Shown: in pieces, positions 15,334 to 23,942 of the stretch
How the letters are laid out: every line of letters begins with the position of its first letter
Position numbering within the stretch: position 1 is the stretch's first letter
DNA from: CAYPEK01 sp964409645
Lineage (GTDB): Bacteria; UBP15; UBA6099
Reading direction: 5' to 3'
Length of the DNA: 27,969 nt
NCBI GenBank assembly: GCA_964409645.1
Contig: CAYPEK010000053.1
Location: 1 to 27,969, forward strand
Made by a program: the position numbers and the translations under genes
Notes under the pieces: generated by a model
Database searches by the model: none
What the model was told of the DNA's origin: nothing
Seen by the model: the letters and a program-made list of their open reading frames with translations, nothing else

Positions 15334-16497
15334 TCAGAACTTTATCTTCGCTATTCTGTCCATCGCCTCGGTGAGCTTTTCCTTGCTGAGACAGTAGGCG
15401 ATGCGGAAATAACCTTCGCCGCTTGCGCCGAATCCGTTGCCGGGTGTCACCACAACTCCCGCTTCCTCCATGACCTTTTCGCAGAAGGATTCGGAAGTGT
15501 AACCGTCGGGCACCGGCGCCCAGATGTAGAATGTAGCCTTCGGCGCGGCAATCTCCCAGCCCATCGAGTTCAGAGCCGACACAACGAGGTCGCGCCGTTC
15601 CTTGAACGTGTCGCGGATTTCGATCACTTCGTCCTCGACTTCGTTCAGCGCGGTGATTCCCGCGTACTGAATCGCCTGAAACAAACCGGAGTCCACGTTT
15701 TCCTTCACCTTCGCGAGCCCGCGGAGGATTTCCTTGTTGCCGACCGCGAAACCGCAGCGCCAGCCCGTCATGCAATACGTCTTCGACAGCGAGTGGAATT
15801 CGATCGCGACTTCCTTCGCGCCCTCGATCTCGAGGATGCTCGGCGCGACGTAGCCGTCGTACGCTAGTTCGGAGTACGCACAGTCGTGGCAGAGCACGAT
15901 GTCGTGCTTCTTCGCGAGAAGAACGGCTTTCCTCAGATATTCGATCGGCGCAATCGCAGCCGTCGGATTGTTCGGGTAGTTCAGGAACATTATCTTCGCT
16001 TTATTGAGCGCTTCCTGTGGGATCGCGTCCAAGTCCGGAAGGAACGCGTTCTTCTTGAGCAGCGGCATGAAGAAGGATGTGCCGTCCGCGAGAATCGTTC
16101 CGATGTTGTAAACCGGATATCCCGGCGACGGGACGAGCGAGATGTCGCCCGGCTGCACGTACGCGAGATAGATGTGCGCGATACCTTCCTTGGAACCGAT
16201 CAGCGACAAGACTTCGTCTTTCGGGTCGAGCGTGACATTGAAGCGGCGCTTGTACCAGTTCGCCACCGCCTCGCGGTACGCATACATGCCCTCGTAGGAC
16301 GGGTACTGATGGTTCTGCGGGTTCATCGCCTCGCGTTGCAGCGTCTCGATTATTTTCTTCGGGGTTGGTATGTCCGGGTCGCCGATGCCGAGACTGATAA
16401 CGTCCACGCCGCGCGATATTGCCTCCGCCTTCTTTATGTCGAGTTTCGCGAAAAGATAGGGCGGTATTTTTTCAATTCTTTTAGAGAGCTTGTTGAT
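15334..16497 (-). CDS. dapL: LL-diaminopimelate aminotransferase, with a probable non-AUG start
   Basis: This PLP-dependent aminotransferase converts tetrahydrodipicolinate directly to LL-diaminopimelate for lysine and peptidoglycan. The neighbouring dapF product then epimerises it. Seen: SLGIGDPD near residues 34-41, NYPNNPTAA, and the PLP lysine in SLSKTYCMTGWR. The first ordinary start in frame is a GTG at 16407, which would remove about 30 residues. The upstream frame is open and reads KRIEKIPPYLFAKLDIKKAE, the conserved N-terminus of this family. It holds no ATG, GTG or TTG before the TAA stop. GGGAGG (16506-16511) lies eight bases before ATC (16497), with an ATT at 16503. I chose the ATC, giving 387 residues, the usual family length. 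A sequencing error at an original ATG is the alternative. Confidence 0.88.
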   Translation of the reverse strand: MNKLSKRIEKIPPYLFAKLDIKKAEAISRGVDVISLGIGDPDIPTPKKIIETLQREAMNPQNHQYPSYEGMYAYREAVANWYKRRFNVTLDPKDEVLSLIGSKEGIAHIYLAYVQPGDISLVPSPGYPVYNIGTILADGTSFFMPLLKKNAFLPDLDAIPQEALNKAKIMFLNYPNNPTAAIAPIEYLRKAVLLAKKHDIVLCHDCAYSELAYDGYVAPSILEIEGAKEVAIEFHSLSKTYCMTGWRCGFAVGNKEILRGLAKVKENVDSGLFQAIQYAGITALNEVEDEVIEIRDTFKERRDLVVSALNSMGWEIAAPKATFYIWAPVPDGYTSESFCEKVMEEAGVVVTPGNGFGASGEGYFRIAYCLSKEKLTEAMDRIAKIKF

Positions 16498-16505
16498 TTT
16501 AATCG

Positions 16506-16511
16506 CCTCCC
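16506..16511 (-). promoter_or_regulatory. Ribosome binding site pointing to a non-AUG start of dapL
   Basis: On the minus strand this is GGGAGG, eight bases before ATC at 16497. There is no ordinary start codon in the dapL frame at a matching distance. It supports initiation at ATC (or the ATT at 16503). Confidence 0.65.
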
Positions 16512-16513
16512 AA

Positions 16514-16528
16514 CTGTTAGCTTAACAG
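16514..16528. repeat. Short inverted repeat between dapF and dapL
   Basis: CTGTTA (16514-16519) and TAACAG (16523-16528) enclose GCT. It lies just upstream of the dapL ribosome site. It could be a weak attenuating hairpin or an operator. The stem is short. Confidence 0.35.
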
Positions 16529-16536
16529 CAAAATGT

Positions 16537-17391
16537 TTACAATAGAGTTCCGGTGAATACCGTGGCCGCCGGACCGGTCATCAGCACTTCTCCGGAATCA
16601 TCCAGTTTAATCATCAGATCGCCGCCGGGCAGATGGACCGTTACGTCGCGGCCCGCGCGGCCGGTTATATTCGCCGCCACCACGGACGCGCAGGTGCCCG
16701 TTCCGCAGGCGAGCGTCTCGCCCACTCCGCGCTCCCACACCCGCATCTTAAGTTCCTTATCCGAAATGACATTGATGAATTCGACATTCGTCTTCTTCGG
16801 GAAGATCGGAAGTTTTTCGATGACCGGGCCGGCGGTGAGCACGGGCGCGGCATCGACATCCTCGTCCACGAAAATGACCGCGTGCGGGTTGCCCATAGAA
16901 ACACACGTCGCCTTGAATGTCCTGCCGCACGCTTCGAGCGGCACGTCGATCGCGCGTTCTCCCTCGACGCTCACCGGAATGGACGGCGGATCGAGTATCG
17001 GTTTGCCCATGCTTACCGTCATAAGGCCGACCTGTCCGTTTTGCCACGTGGCAACAACGCCTCGTTCGCCTGCTTGCGTCTCCGCTTTGAGCCTGAGTTC
17101 GCCGTCGCCGGATGGACGCCGCGATTCCGGCATGAGGTTGTCGATGAAGTACTTTGTGGCGCAGCGGATTCCGTTGCCGCACATCTCCGCTTCGGAGCCG
17201 TCGCTGTTAAAAATTCGCATCCTGAAATCCCGACCTTCGGATGGCAGTACGGCGATCAAGCCGTCCGCTCCGACGCCGAAGTATCGATGACAAAGTTTAA
17301 CGGCAAGAGTGCCGAAGTCGATGTCCGGAATTTCATTGAATCCGAACACGACATAGTCATTACCCAAGCCGTGCATTTTTGAGAATTGCAT
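16537..17391 (-). CDS. dapF: Diaminopimelate epimerase
   Basis: The 284-residue enzyme converts LL- to meso-diaminopimelate, without a cofactor, for lysine and peptidoglycan. The N-terminus KMHGLGNDYVVF is diagnostic. The two catalytic cysteines lie in MCGNGIRC (C71) and LACGTGTCA (C229). NSDGSEAEMCGNG (62-74) and MGNPHAV (166-172) are also present. Length is normal. The start ATG lies 20 bases after hfq, and the stop lies 39 bases before the chosen dapL start, so dapF and dapL are adjacent in pathway order reversed. Their pairing supports the DapL (not succinylase or acetylase) route. There is only a weak AAGG ribosome site, so coupling to hfq is possible. Confidence 0.97.
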   Translation of the reverse strand: MQFSKMHGLGNDYVVFGFNEIPDIDFGTLAVKLCHRYFGVGADGLIAVLPSEGRDFRMRIFNSDGSEAEMCGNGIRCATKYFIDNLMPESRRPSGDGELRLKAETQAGERGVVATWQNGQVGLMTVSMGKPILDPPSIPVSVEGERAIDVPLEACGRTFKATCVSMGNPHAVIFVDEDVDAAPVLTAGPVIEKLPIFPKKTNVEFINVISDKELKMRVWERGVGETLACGTGTCASVVAANITGRAGRDVTVHLPGGDLMIKLDDSGEVLMTGPAATVFTGTLL

Positions 17392-17410
17392 GGGGGGGCT
17401 GCCTTGCGCC

Positions 17411-17692
17411 TTATTCGCTGTTCTTGGAGTTCCCGCGATGCAGTTTGATGTTCAGCGGGAATGACGGCGTTATAGTCGTCACCGCGTGCTTGAAAATCAA
17501 CTGCTGCTTTCCAGCGGATTCCAGAAGGATCACGTATCTGTCGAAACCGGTTATGTGTCCGTGCAGTTGTACCTTGTTCGTGAGAAATACGACTACTGAG
17601 ACCTTTTCGTTTCTTGCTTTCTTCAGGAATTCGTCCTGAATGTTAATCGATGCTTCTCCTCCCGCTGTCGCTGCTGCTGCTTTGTCCGTCAT
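17411..17692 (-). CDS. hfq: RNA chaperone Hfq
   Basis: The 93-residue protein is a bacterial Sm-like hexamer that pairs small RNAs with mRNAs. Seen: SINIQDEFLKKARNEKV (15-31), containing the Gln and Asp of the proximal U-binding rim. VFLTNKVQLHGHITGFDRYV follows, and the Sm2 motif IFKHAVTTITP (66-76) holds the conserved Lys-His. A 14-residue N-terminal extension rich in Ala/Gly is present. The C-terminal tail is short and has two basic residues. The start ATG has AAGGGGG eight bases upstream. It follows miaA by 42 bases, the classic miaA-hfq order. Small RNA targets are not visible here. Confidence 0.96.
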   Translation of the reverse strand: MTDKAAAATAGGEASINIQDEFLKKARNEKVSVVVFLTNKVQLHGHITGFDRYVILLESAGKQQLIFKHAVTTITPSFPLNIKLHRGNSKNSE

Positions 17693-17734
17693 GTTTCTGT
17701 CCCCCTTTTTAGTAGTAGTTTAATGATTTAATCG

Positions 17735-18703
17735 TTAGTTTATTCCTTTGGACTCAAGGTAACCGGTCGTTATTCCCGCTGGGGCAAGCGCGTCGATCCA
17801 TTCGCTTCCCTCGACCGATCTAAGCCATGTCATTTGCCTTTTGGCAAACCTCCTCGTGCGCTTCGCCGTCTCTTCGACCGCCTCTTCGAGCGTCATCTTT
17901 CCCTCGATCAGGTCCAGCGCCTCTCCGTAACCGATTGTCTTGGTCAGAAACGCCCTCGACTCCGGAAAATCCTTAATCGTTTCCCGGGTTTCATCGGTCA
18001 GACCAATATTGTACATATTTAAAGCTCTTTTGTTAATCCGGTCGTACAATTTTTCGCGCGGCATGTAAAGGCAGAAAACTTTGTACGCCGCGCCGCCGGG
18101 CAACTCCGTGCCCGCTGCGTTTCCGCCTGTGGCCGGCCGGTACACCGACTGCGTGCGCATCGCCGACGCCGGTTTACCGGAAAGATGCAGGATTTCCAGC
18201 GCGCGGACGATCCTGAAAATATCATTCGGATGAATTTTATCCGCCGATTCCGGGTCCGCCTCACGCAGCCTCTCGTGAAGGGCGTCCGTACCGATTTGCG
18301 ACGCCTCTTCGTTCAGCTTGTCGCGGAACTCCTGATCGATATCGACCTCACAGAAATCGAAATTGCCGATCAGCGCCGAGAGATAGAAGGGCGTGCCGCC
18401 GACAAATATCGGCCGCTTGCCGCGCGATATGATGTCGGCGACTGCTTCGCCCGCGAGGCGAGCGAAATCCGACACGGTGAACCGCTCTCCGGGGTCGGCC
18501 ACGTCTATCAGGTGATGCTTAACGCGCGCCTGCTCTTCCGGAGTAGCCTTCGCGGCGCCGATGTCGAGCCGCCTGAAAATCTGGCGCGAGTCCATGGAGA
18601 TGATCTCGCCGCTGATCCGTTCCGCAAGCTCAATTCCGATCGCGGTCTTTCCGGATGCCGTCGGCCCGCAGATTATCGGTATGTCAAATGTCGATGATGC
18701 CAT
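17735..18703 (-). CDS. miaA: tRNA dimethylallyltransferase MiaA
   Basis: The enzyme (322 residues) adds a dimethylallyl group to A37 of tRNAs that read U-starting codons. Seen: P-loop GPTASGKT (13-20), SMDSRQIFRRLDIGAAK (36-52), and FVGGTPFYLSALIG. The C-terminal TKRTRRFAKRQMTWLR is the family's nucleic-acid-binding end. I chose the ATG at 18703, because the longer in-frame start at 18745 adds residues without family support. This start overlaps the preceding methyltransferase gene by 20 bases and has no clear ribosome site, suggesting translational coupling. The mutL-miaA-hfq order is shared with Enterobacteria, with one extra gene between mutL and miaA here. Confidence 0.95.
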   Translation of the reverse strand: MASSTFDIPIICGPTASGKTAIGIELAERISGEIISMDSRQIFRRLDIGAAKATPEEQARVKHHLIDVADPGERFTVSDFARLAGEAVADIISRGKRPIFVGGTPFYLSALIGNFDFCEVDIDQEFRDKLNEEASQIGTDALHERLREADPESADKIHPNDIFRIVRALEILHLSGKPASAMRTQSVYRPATGGNAAGTELPGGAAYKVFCLYMPREKLYDRINKRALNMYNIGLTDETRETIKDFPESRAFLTKTIGYGEALDLIEGKMTLEEAVEETAKRTRRFAKRQMTWLRSVEGSEWIDALAPAGITTGYLESKGIN

Positions 18704-19463
18704 AGAAAATGGTTTTTCCGCTCGATAATATCCTGTCGAATTCAACCGGCAGAAACCTGCCGCGCCGCCCCTTGATGACGATTCTCCTTTTGGCGACTCG
18801 TTTCGCCTCCGCGACCGCCTCCGTCGATAGAGGCTCCATATCCGCTACTGCCCGCTGCCGCTGCATCGAGTTGGACGTGACGACTGTCTCCTCAAACATC
18901 GGGTCGAAATATATGAGGTCGTATTCACCGTCCGCGCAGCCGCGTAGGAATTCTTTATGGTCGGCGTTGACTACCTCGATGCGCAACGCCGCCTGCTTAA
19001 GATATTCCTTTCTTTTATAATCGTAATCCTTCAGACCTCGTCTGGCGAGGTCGGCGAGCAGGAGGTTGGATTCGACGCCTGTTATTATTCCGGTCGTGAG
19101 GCGCGTTGCTACAACGAGCGCGTCGCATGCGATTCCGAGTGTTGCGTCGAGGATATGGTCGCCGGGCAGCGGTTCGAGCGCGCGGATCAGCGTATCCGGT
19201 TCTTCCACGTTTTTTGTCCGGCGTCCCGCTGTGTTTATGTGAAAGTAAAAGTCGCCCGCGCGGGTGTGAATGAGCGGATAATCGTCCGTCTCGACGTAAG
19301 CGGCTTCCGCGCCGGTTTCCTCGAATATCTTTTCGTAAGGATCGGCCTGACGCGCGACAAATTTAAGCCCGAGACGCCCGGCGGTTTCGTTCGCTCTCTT
19401 GTTCAGGTCGTACCGCCGCCTCGGTGTTGTCACTATCCATCGGTCAGCGTTTGAACCAGACAT
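18684..19463 (-). CDS. Class I SAM-dependent methyltransferase, RsmJ/DUF548-like
   Basis: The 259-residue protein has a Rossmann methyltransferase fold. Motif I is HILDATLGIACDAL (103-116). A VESN acidic turn follows near 130-133, and the catalytic-site motif YFDPMF is at 185-190. The N-terminal part WIVTTPRR, then LGLKFVAR, is typical of the Firmicutes DUF548 branch. RsmJ, a relative, methylates G1516 of 16S rRNA. Here YFDPMF replaces the usual proline-rich YLDPMYP, so rRNA methylation is likely but not certain. The ATG overlaps the mutL stop by 20 bases, and the gene's stop overlaps miaA by 20 bases. Confidence 0.8.
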   Translation of the reverse strand: MSGSNADRWIVTTPRRRYDLNKRANETAGRLGLKFVARQADPYEKIFEETGAEAAYVETDDYPLIHTRAGDFYFHINTAGRRTKNVEEPDTLIRALEPLPGDHILDATLGIACDALVVATRLTTGIITGVESNLLLADLARRGLKDYDYKRKEYLKQAALRIEVVNADHKEFLRGCADGEYDLIYFDPMFEETVVTSNSMQRQRAVADMEPLSTEAVAEAKRVAKRRIVIKGRRGRFLPVEFDRILSSGKTIFYGIIDI

Positions 19464-21294
19464 TCAGATTTTCCTTGGTGACTTTATGGATGATCGGGCG
19501 TCCGTGCGGGCACGTCCGGTTGAACTCTTCCTTCAGATACGCCTCGATGAGCGATCTCATTTCGTCGAGAGTCAGTTCCTGACCGGCCTTGATCGCCATC
19601 TTGCACGAGGCGACAGTCAGCAACTTGTCGGTCAGCACGTGCGAGGGCGTTTTGTTCGGCGCGGCGGAGATTTCGTGCGCGAGCGCCGCAAGCAGCTCAG
19701 TCGGGTCGAGCGCCCCGACGTTGTGAGCCACCGCGCGGATCACGAACGCGCGCTCGCCGAACGGCTCGATCTCGACTCCCGCCGCTTTCACCGTTTCGAG
19801 GTTTTCCGAGAGCGTGTTGTAAACCTCCAGCGGCACTTCGATAGGTTCCGAAATGAGTTGAAGCTGCTCCGGCCGCCGGAGCGTTCTACGCTTCAGTTCG
19901 TTGTAAATTATTCTTTCGCTCGCGACGTGCTGGTCGATGAAGACCGGCTCGCCCTCCATCTCGATCAGGATGTATGTTTTATAAAACTGCGCGAGCACGC
20001 GGTATTGTTTTCCGGTGAGGGTGATTTCATCTTTTAGTCGTTGATCCGCGCGGCTCTCGAACCGTGCGGCTCCAGCGGGTTTGAACGATTCCTCGGCCGG
20101 CTGTGACGGTTCGGATTTGAAAACGTCTTCGTTCTTCGAAATCAATTCGTCGTCGCTTGCGCGCTCCGGTTCCTGAAACTCCGTCTGCACCGGTACGTGC
20201 GCAGGGGCGGGCGGCGCTTTTTTCCTGTCGAACTGAGGCATCATGCCTTTCGGCTCTTTGTCGCGCGGCGTCGTTACCAGACTGAAAACTTCTTTTTCGG
20301 GCGTATCGCCGTCGCTGAACCTGCCGCGAAGCGCACGGTAGATCAGGGAGTGAATGTCGTGCGGCGAAACGAATCGGATTTCGGTTTTCGCCGGATGCAC
20401 GTTCGCGTCGATATCGGAGGCAACGATGTCCACGAACAGAATCGCCAAACCGTAGCGGGCGCCGGGGATCAGGCCCCGGTACGCGGTATCGACCGCGGTT
20501 GTCATATAGCGATCTTTCACAAGACGTCCGTTTACAAAGAAAATCTGATATTTCCGATTCGGGAAAGTTGTGTCCGGCATGGTGAAATAGGCGTCGAGGC
20601 CGTTTTTACCGTCGGTTGCCGTAGCGCGCACGACGCGCCCGGCGATGTCTTTTCCGAGTATGTATCTGATCCGGTCCGGCACCTGCTGACCGCCCGGGAC
20701 ACTGAACACGTTCGCGCCGTTGTGGGTGAGAATGAACTTAACATTCGGCTGTCCGATTATCATCCGCGCGACAAAAGTGTCGATGGCCTGAATCTCCGAG
20801 CGCGCCGATTTCATAAATTTTCTTCTGGCAGGCACATTGTAAAAAAGATTTTCGACTTCGACAGTCGTTCCGCGTACGCGCGACGTGCTCTCGGCCGGCT
20901 GCTCGACCGCGCCTTCCATCCTGACGCGGCAGCCTACTCCGTCGGTCCCGTTGCTTGTTGTCACCGTCAGCCTCGACACTGCGCCGATGCTGTGCAGAGC
21001 TTCGCCGCGGAAACCGTACGTCAGAATCTTTTCGAGGTCGTCCGTCGAAAGGAGCTTGCTCGTCGTGTGGCTTTTGAGGCACATCGCGGCGTCCTCTGGA
21101 GTCATCCCGACGCCGTTGTCGCTGATGCGTATCAGCTTATGGCCGCCGTCCTCGATGTTGATTGTTATTTCGGTGCTCTTGGCGTCGATCGCGTTCTCGA
21201 CGAGTTCCTTCACGACCGAGACGGGCCGCTCGACAACTTCGCCGGCCGCGATCTTGCTTATTGTTGCTGCGTCTAACGCGCGTATTATTCCCAT
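19444..21294 (-). CDS. mutL: DNA mismatch repair protein MutL
   Basis: The 616-residue protein links mismatch recognition to strand incision. N-terminal GHKL ATPase motifs are ELVENAIDAKS (30-40), ISDNGVGM (57-64), SHTTSK and YGFRGEAL (93-100). The middle (about 330-430) is a charged, Pro-containing linker. The C-terminal dimerisation domain keeps SCKMAIKAG (563-571) and CPHGRP (595-600), motifs of the endonuclease-type MutL. The metal-binding motif is near residue 454 and reads DQHVASERIIYNE. It differs from DQHA(x)2E(x)4E by V for A, and its last Glu is displaced by one residue. Length is normal. It lies 23 bases after the Lpt-like gene. Confidence 0.95.
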   Translation of the reverse strand: MGIIRALDAATISKIAAGEVVERPVSVVKELVENAIDAKSTEITINIEDGGHKLIRISDNGVGMTPEDAAMCLKSHTTSKLLSTDDLEKILTYGFRGEALHSIGAVSRLTVTTSNGTDGVGCRVRMEGAVEQPAESTSRVRGTTVEVENLFYNVPARRKFMKSARSEIQAIDTFVARMIIGQPNVKFILTHNGANVFSVPGGQQVPDRIRYILGKDIAGRVVRATATDGKNGLDAYFTMPDTTFPNRKYQIFFVNGRLVKDRYMTTAVDTAYRGLIPGARYGLAILFVDIVASDIDANVHPAKTEIRFVSPHDIHSLIYRALRGRFSDGDTPEKEVFSLVTTPRDKEPKGMMPQFDRKKAPPAPAHVPVQTEFQEPERASDDELISKNEDVFKSEPSQPAEESFKPAGAARFESRADQRLKDEITLTGKQYRVLAQFYKTYILIEMEGEPVFIDQHVASERIIYNELKRRTLRRPEQLQLISEPIEVPLEVYNTLSENLETVKAAGVEIEPFGERAFVIRAVAHNVGALDPTELLAALAHEISAAPNKTPSHVLTDKLLTVASCKMAIKAGQELTLDEMRSLIEAYLKEEFNRTCPHGRPIIHKVTKENLNVWFKR

Positions 21295-21317
21295 TTTTCC
21301 GTGAGGCTTTCAGCCCG

Positions 21318-23939
21318 TCATTTCTTCTTGTTCAGCTCGTCCAGATCGGTCGAGCCGCGTATTCCTTTGAACGCTTCCACCGTCTTGTTGGCCCGGTCGT
21401 AGATCACCCGTTCCGCGTTAAAGTCGCGTCCCCGATCGTCAACAAAACTCACGTTTCCCTCGAACACCGTCCGTTTCGATTCCCCGTAATGCCACAGCCG
21501 GTCGGCCTTCGCGGTATTGCGGCCTTCGATGAAACTCACGCCGCCGTCAACGTAGATTTTATCCTCTCCGTACTCCGATACAAGTTTTTCCGCGTTTACG
21601 CTCAACGGTTTCCGGATGCGTTTCTCGACGTCCTCATCGACGTCCTCGTCTATGAATTTTTCCTCGAACAGCCAGTCGCCGGAGTCCTGATTGTAGGTTA
21701 CTTTTCCTTCCGCCTCAAATATTTTCCGCTTCGAGTCTGCCGATACCGAGGCCGCCTTCACGTCGATGTGCGGCTGCACGATGTGGACGCCGCCGGTAAG
21801 ATCGGTCCTATCTTTTGCGTCGTCGAAGAACGCCTCCGCGCATGTAATGTCGGTCGGTTTTTGGGCGAGCTTTCTGGCTTTTTCGTCTTTCTCCTCGAAC
21901 ACATCCCGCTTGTCGAGCCAGCGGCCGCTGTCCTGATGAATTTTAACTCCGCCGATCATCCGCACCGTTTTTTTCTTGCGGTCGAAAAGGGCGGTGCTTG
22001 ATGTCGCGTTTCGCTCCTCGGCGCTTATTTTCACGTTGCCGGTCGCGGTGCCTTTACCGTTTTTCCATTCGTATTCGAGGCGCTTCGACACGAGAGTGAA
22101 GGATTCCTCCTCGTCCTTATCGCCTTCCTTCTTTTTGCCCGAGTCACGGTAGCGGACGTCGCCGTCGGCGCGCACTCGTTTCTCTTTCATATCAATTACG
22201 AGCGAAACAGCGGTGATGTGGTTTCTCGGGTCGTCGAAAGTCGCATTCCCCTCGACCGTTGCTATGTCCTTATCATAATCGACATGCAGCTTGTCGCATT
22301 GCACGGCGATATCGTGGAAGAAAAGCTTGGCGTCGCCTTGCGCCGTAAGCGCGTCCTTCTTTTTATCGTAATAAACTTTCTTGGCGGTCACTCTCACATT
22401 CTCGCGCGAGAAAGTTTCGGAGTCGGGCGCTTTCCCGTCGCGGTCCTCGATGAAATCGGAGAGGTCTTTTCTCTGATCATCGTCGGGTTTCTGTTCCGCC
22501 GATATGACATTCATCGCCTCGAACAACTTGCTCTTTTCAAAGTAGGTGAAGTGATCCGCGAGCACGCTCGATTCTTTATCCTGATAGAACGAATTCTGAT
22601 AAACCGACCACGCTTTCTTCTTTCCGTCGTAGTGGGCGGAGCCGCCTTTCAATGTCCTGTGCGCCTGCACGACATCGACATTGCCGAAGGCATTCAGATT
22701 GTCGTTGTCGAAGTCCATGTCCATGTTGGCACATGTGACTGTTGTTTCCTCGCGCGCGGCGTCTTTAACCTTTTTGCTTTCGTCCTTGTCGATTACTTCA
22801 TCGTCGATCAGCCAGTCGCCTTTTTTCTGGTGAAACCGAACGCCCGTATCGAAGATCGCCGTGTTGTGCTTTATGTCAACGAACGCACGCCCGGCGTAGC
22901 CGTCCATGTCTTTCTTTTTCATAGAGACTACGAACGGAAAATCCACATAGCCTTCCTTCCAGAATAGGTTTGCCTGCTCGGTTTCAAACACGGTGTCCTT
23001 CGCCATGAACGCGCGCTTGACCTTTGATTCATTCTTTTCCTTTTTATCTTTCTTTTCGCCCTTTCGGAGCGCCCACACCTGACCGGTGGCCTGTGCGGCC
23101 CGGCGCTCGATGTCGAGATACATCTCTCGCGACTTCAGCGTGAAGTTCTTTCCCGACAGAGTGACCTTTCCCGTTTTGACGGGAGCGGGTGAGGGGGCGG
23201 GGAACATGGACGGCGCGCCGCCCGGCACGAACACCGGAATGTTCTCCTCCGTGGCGAAGCACTTCATCGCCTTCTGCACGCGGTCGTACTGCACGAGCTG
23301 GGCGCGCAGGTTGAGGCGCTTAAAATACGATTTATCTATCCGGCTTTCCTCAATGTCTTTTTTTGTTTCCTTGCCGCCCGTCTTTTTTAGATCGACAATT
23401 GACACTTTGACGTCCTTGCGGATGCTGAACACCGTCAGGTCGTCGCCGAACACGTCGAGGCTGCCTCCGCTGATCCGGTTGCCGTCCACGCCCAGCGAAA
23501 CCTTGTCCGGAATCGAGAGCCGTTTTTGCCGCCCGTCCCACAGTGCGCGCTCCGACTTGAAGAAATCGCCGTTTTCGGACTTCATATCAATGTTGCCGAT
23601 AAGCAATAGCTTTTTGTTCACCGTGTCGTAGCTGCCGCCGCGCGCTCGGAACGCTATCGGCGGCTTGTCCGACCGCTTGAACAAGCCGTCGTGGATGCCT
23701 TTGAATTCGTAATGTTTCTGGTCCGGAGAAAGAACGATGTGATCGACACCGAACTCGACCTTTGTCTTGCCGTTTTTGAGCAGCCTGATGCGGCTGTCGT
23801 TGATCGTAATCGAATCGGGCGACTTGCGCCCCATGACGTGTATGGTGAGATAGAAGGAGACGGCGACGAAGACCGCCACGAGAGCGATAAATATCGGGAT
23901 GAATGCTTTCCTTACCGCTTCGAGGCTGTCGGAAAACAT
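21318..23939 (-). CDS. Giant LptC/LptA (OstA)-like envelope protein
   Basis: This 873-residue protein has one N-terminal transmembrane anchor (about residues 13-33). A very long beta-rich, charged periplasmic part follows, built of OstA/LptA-like strands (GNVKIS, GDVRYRD, GNATFDD, GGVSFIEG and so on). LptC is normally about 190 residues with one anchor and one jelly roll, and LptA is about 185. This looks like LptC plus many LptA units in one chain. It has no LptD-type outer-membrane barrel. An internal duplication is visible: HQKKGDWL near 370 and HQDSGRWL near 668, with TCAN (about 403) and TCAE (about 700) at the same offset of about 298. A third copy, NQDSGDWL, is near 750. A continuous lipid slide across the periplasm is the likely role, but this is inference. 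It starts three bases after the hydrolase gene. Confidence 0.8.
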   Translation of the reverse strand: MFSDSLEAVRKAFIPIFIALVAVFVAVSFYLTIHVMGRKSPDSITINDSRIRLLKNGKTKVEFGVDHIVLSPDQKHYEFKGIHDGLFKRSDKPPIAFRARGGSYDTVNKKLLLIGNIDMKSENGDFFKSERALWDGRQKRLSIPDKVSLGVDGNRISGGSLDVFGDDLTVFSIRKDVKVSIVDLKKTGGKETKKDIEESRIDKSYFKRLNLRAQLVQYDRVQKAMKCFATEENIPVFVPGGAPSMFPAPSPAPVKTGKVTLSGKNFTLKSREMYLDIERRAAQATGQVWALRKGEKKDKKEKNESKVKRAFMAKDTVFETEQANLFWKEGYVDFPFVVSMKKKDMDGYAGRAFVDIKHNTAIFDTGVRFHQKKGDWLIDDEVIDKDESKKVKDAAREETTVTCANMDMDFDNDNLNAFGNVDVVQAHRTLKGGSAHYDGKKKAWSVYQNSFYQDKESSVLADHFTYFEKSKLFEAMNVISAEQKPDDDQRKDLSDFIEDRDGKAPDSETFSRENVRVTAKKVYYDKKKDALTAQGDAKLFFHDIAVQCDKLHVDYDKDIATVEGNATFDDPRNHITAVSLVIDMKEKRVRADGDVRYRDSGKKKEGDKDEEESFTLVSKRLEYEWKNGKGTATGNVKISAEERNATSSTALFDRKKKTVRMIGGVKIHQDSGRWLDKRDVFEEKDEKARKLAQKPTDITCAEAFFDDAKDRTDLTGGVHIVQPHIDVKAASVSADSKRKIFEAEGKVTYNQDSGDWLFEEKFIDEDVDEDVEKRIRKPLSVNAEKLVSEYGEDKIYVDGGVSFIEGRNTAKADRLWHYGESKRTVFEGNVSFVDDRGRDFNAERVIYDRANKTVEAFKGIRGSTDLDELNKKK

Positions 23940-23942
23940 CGT

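Noticed and set aside
18704..18745. Extended start of miaA at 18745
   Set aside because: The added residues are unlike the MiaA N-terminus, and the ATG at 18703 sits just before the P-loop at the expected distance.
19399..21276. Plus-strand open frames opposite mutL
   Set aside because: The mutL frame has all GHKL motifs. The plus-strand frames have Arg/Val-rich composition and no conserved signal.
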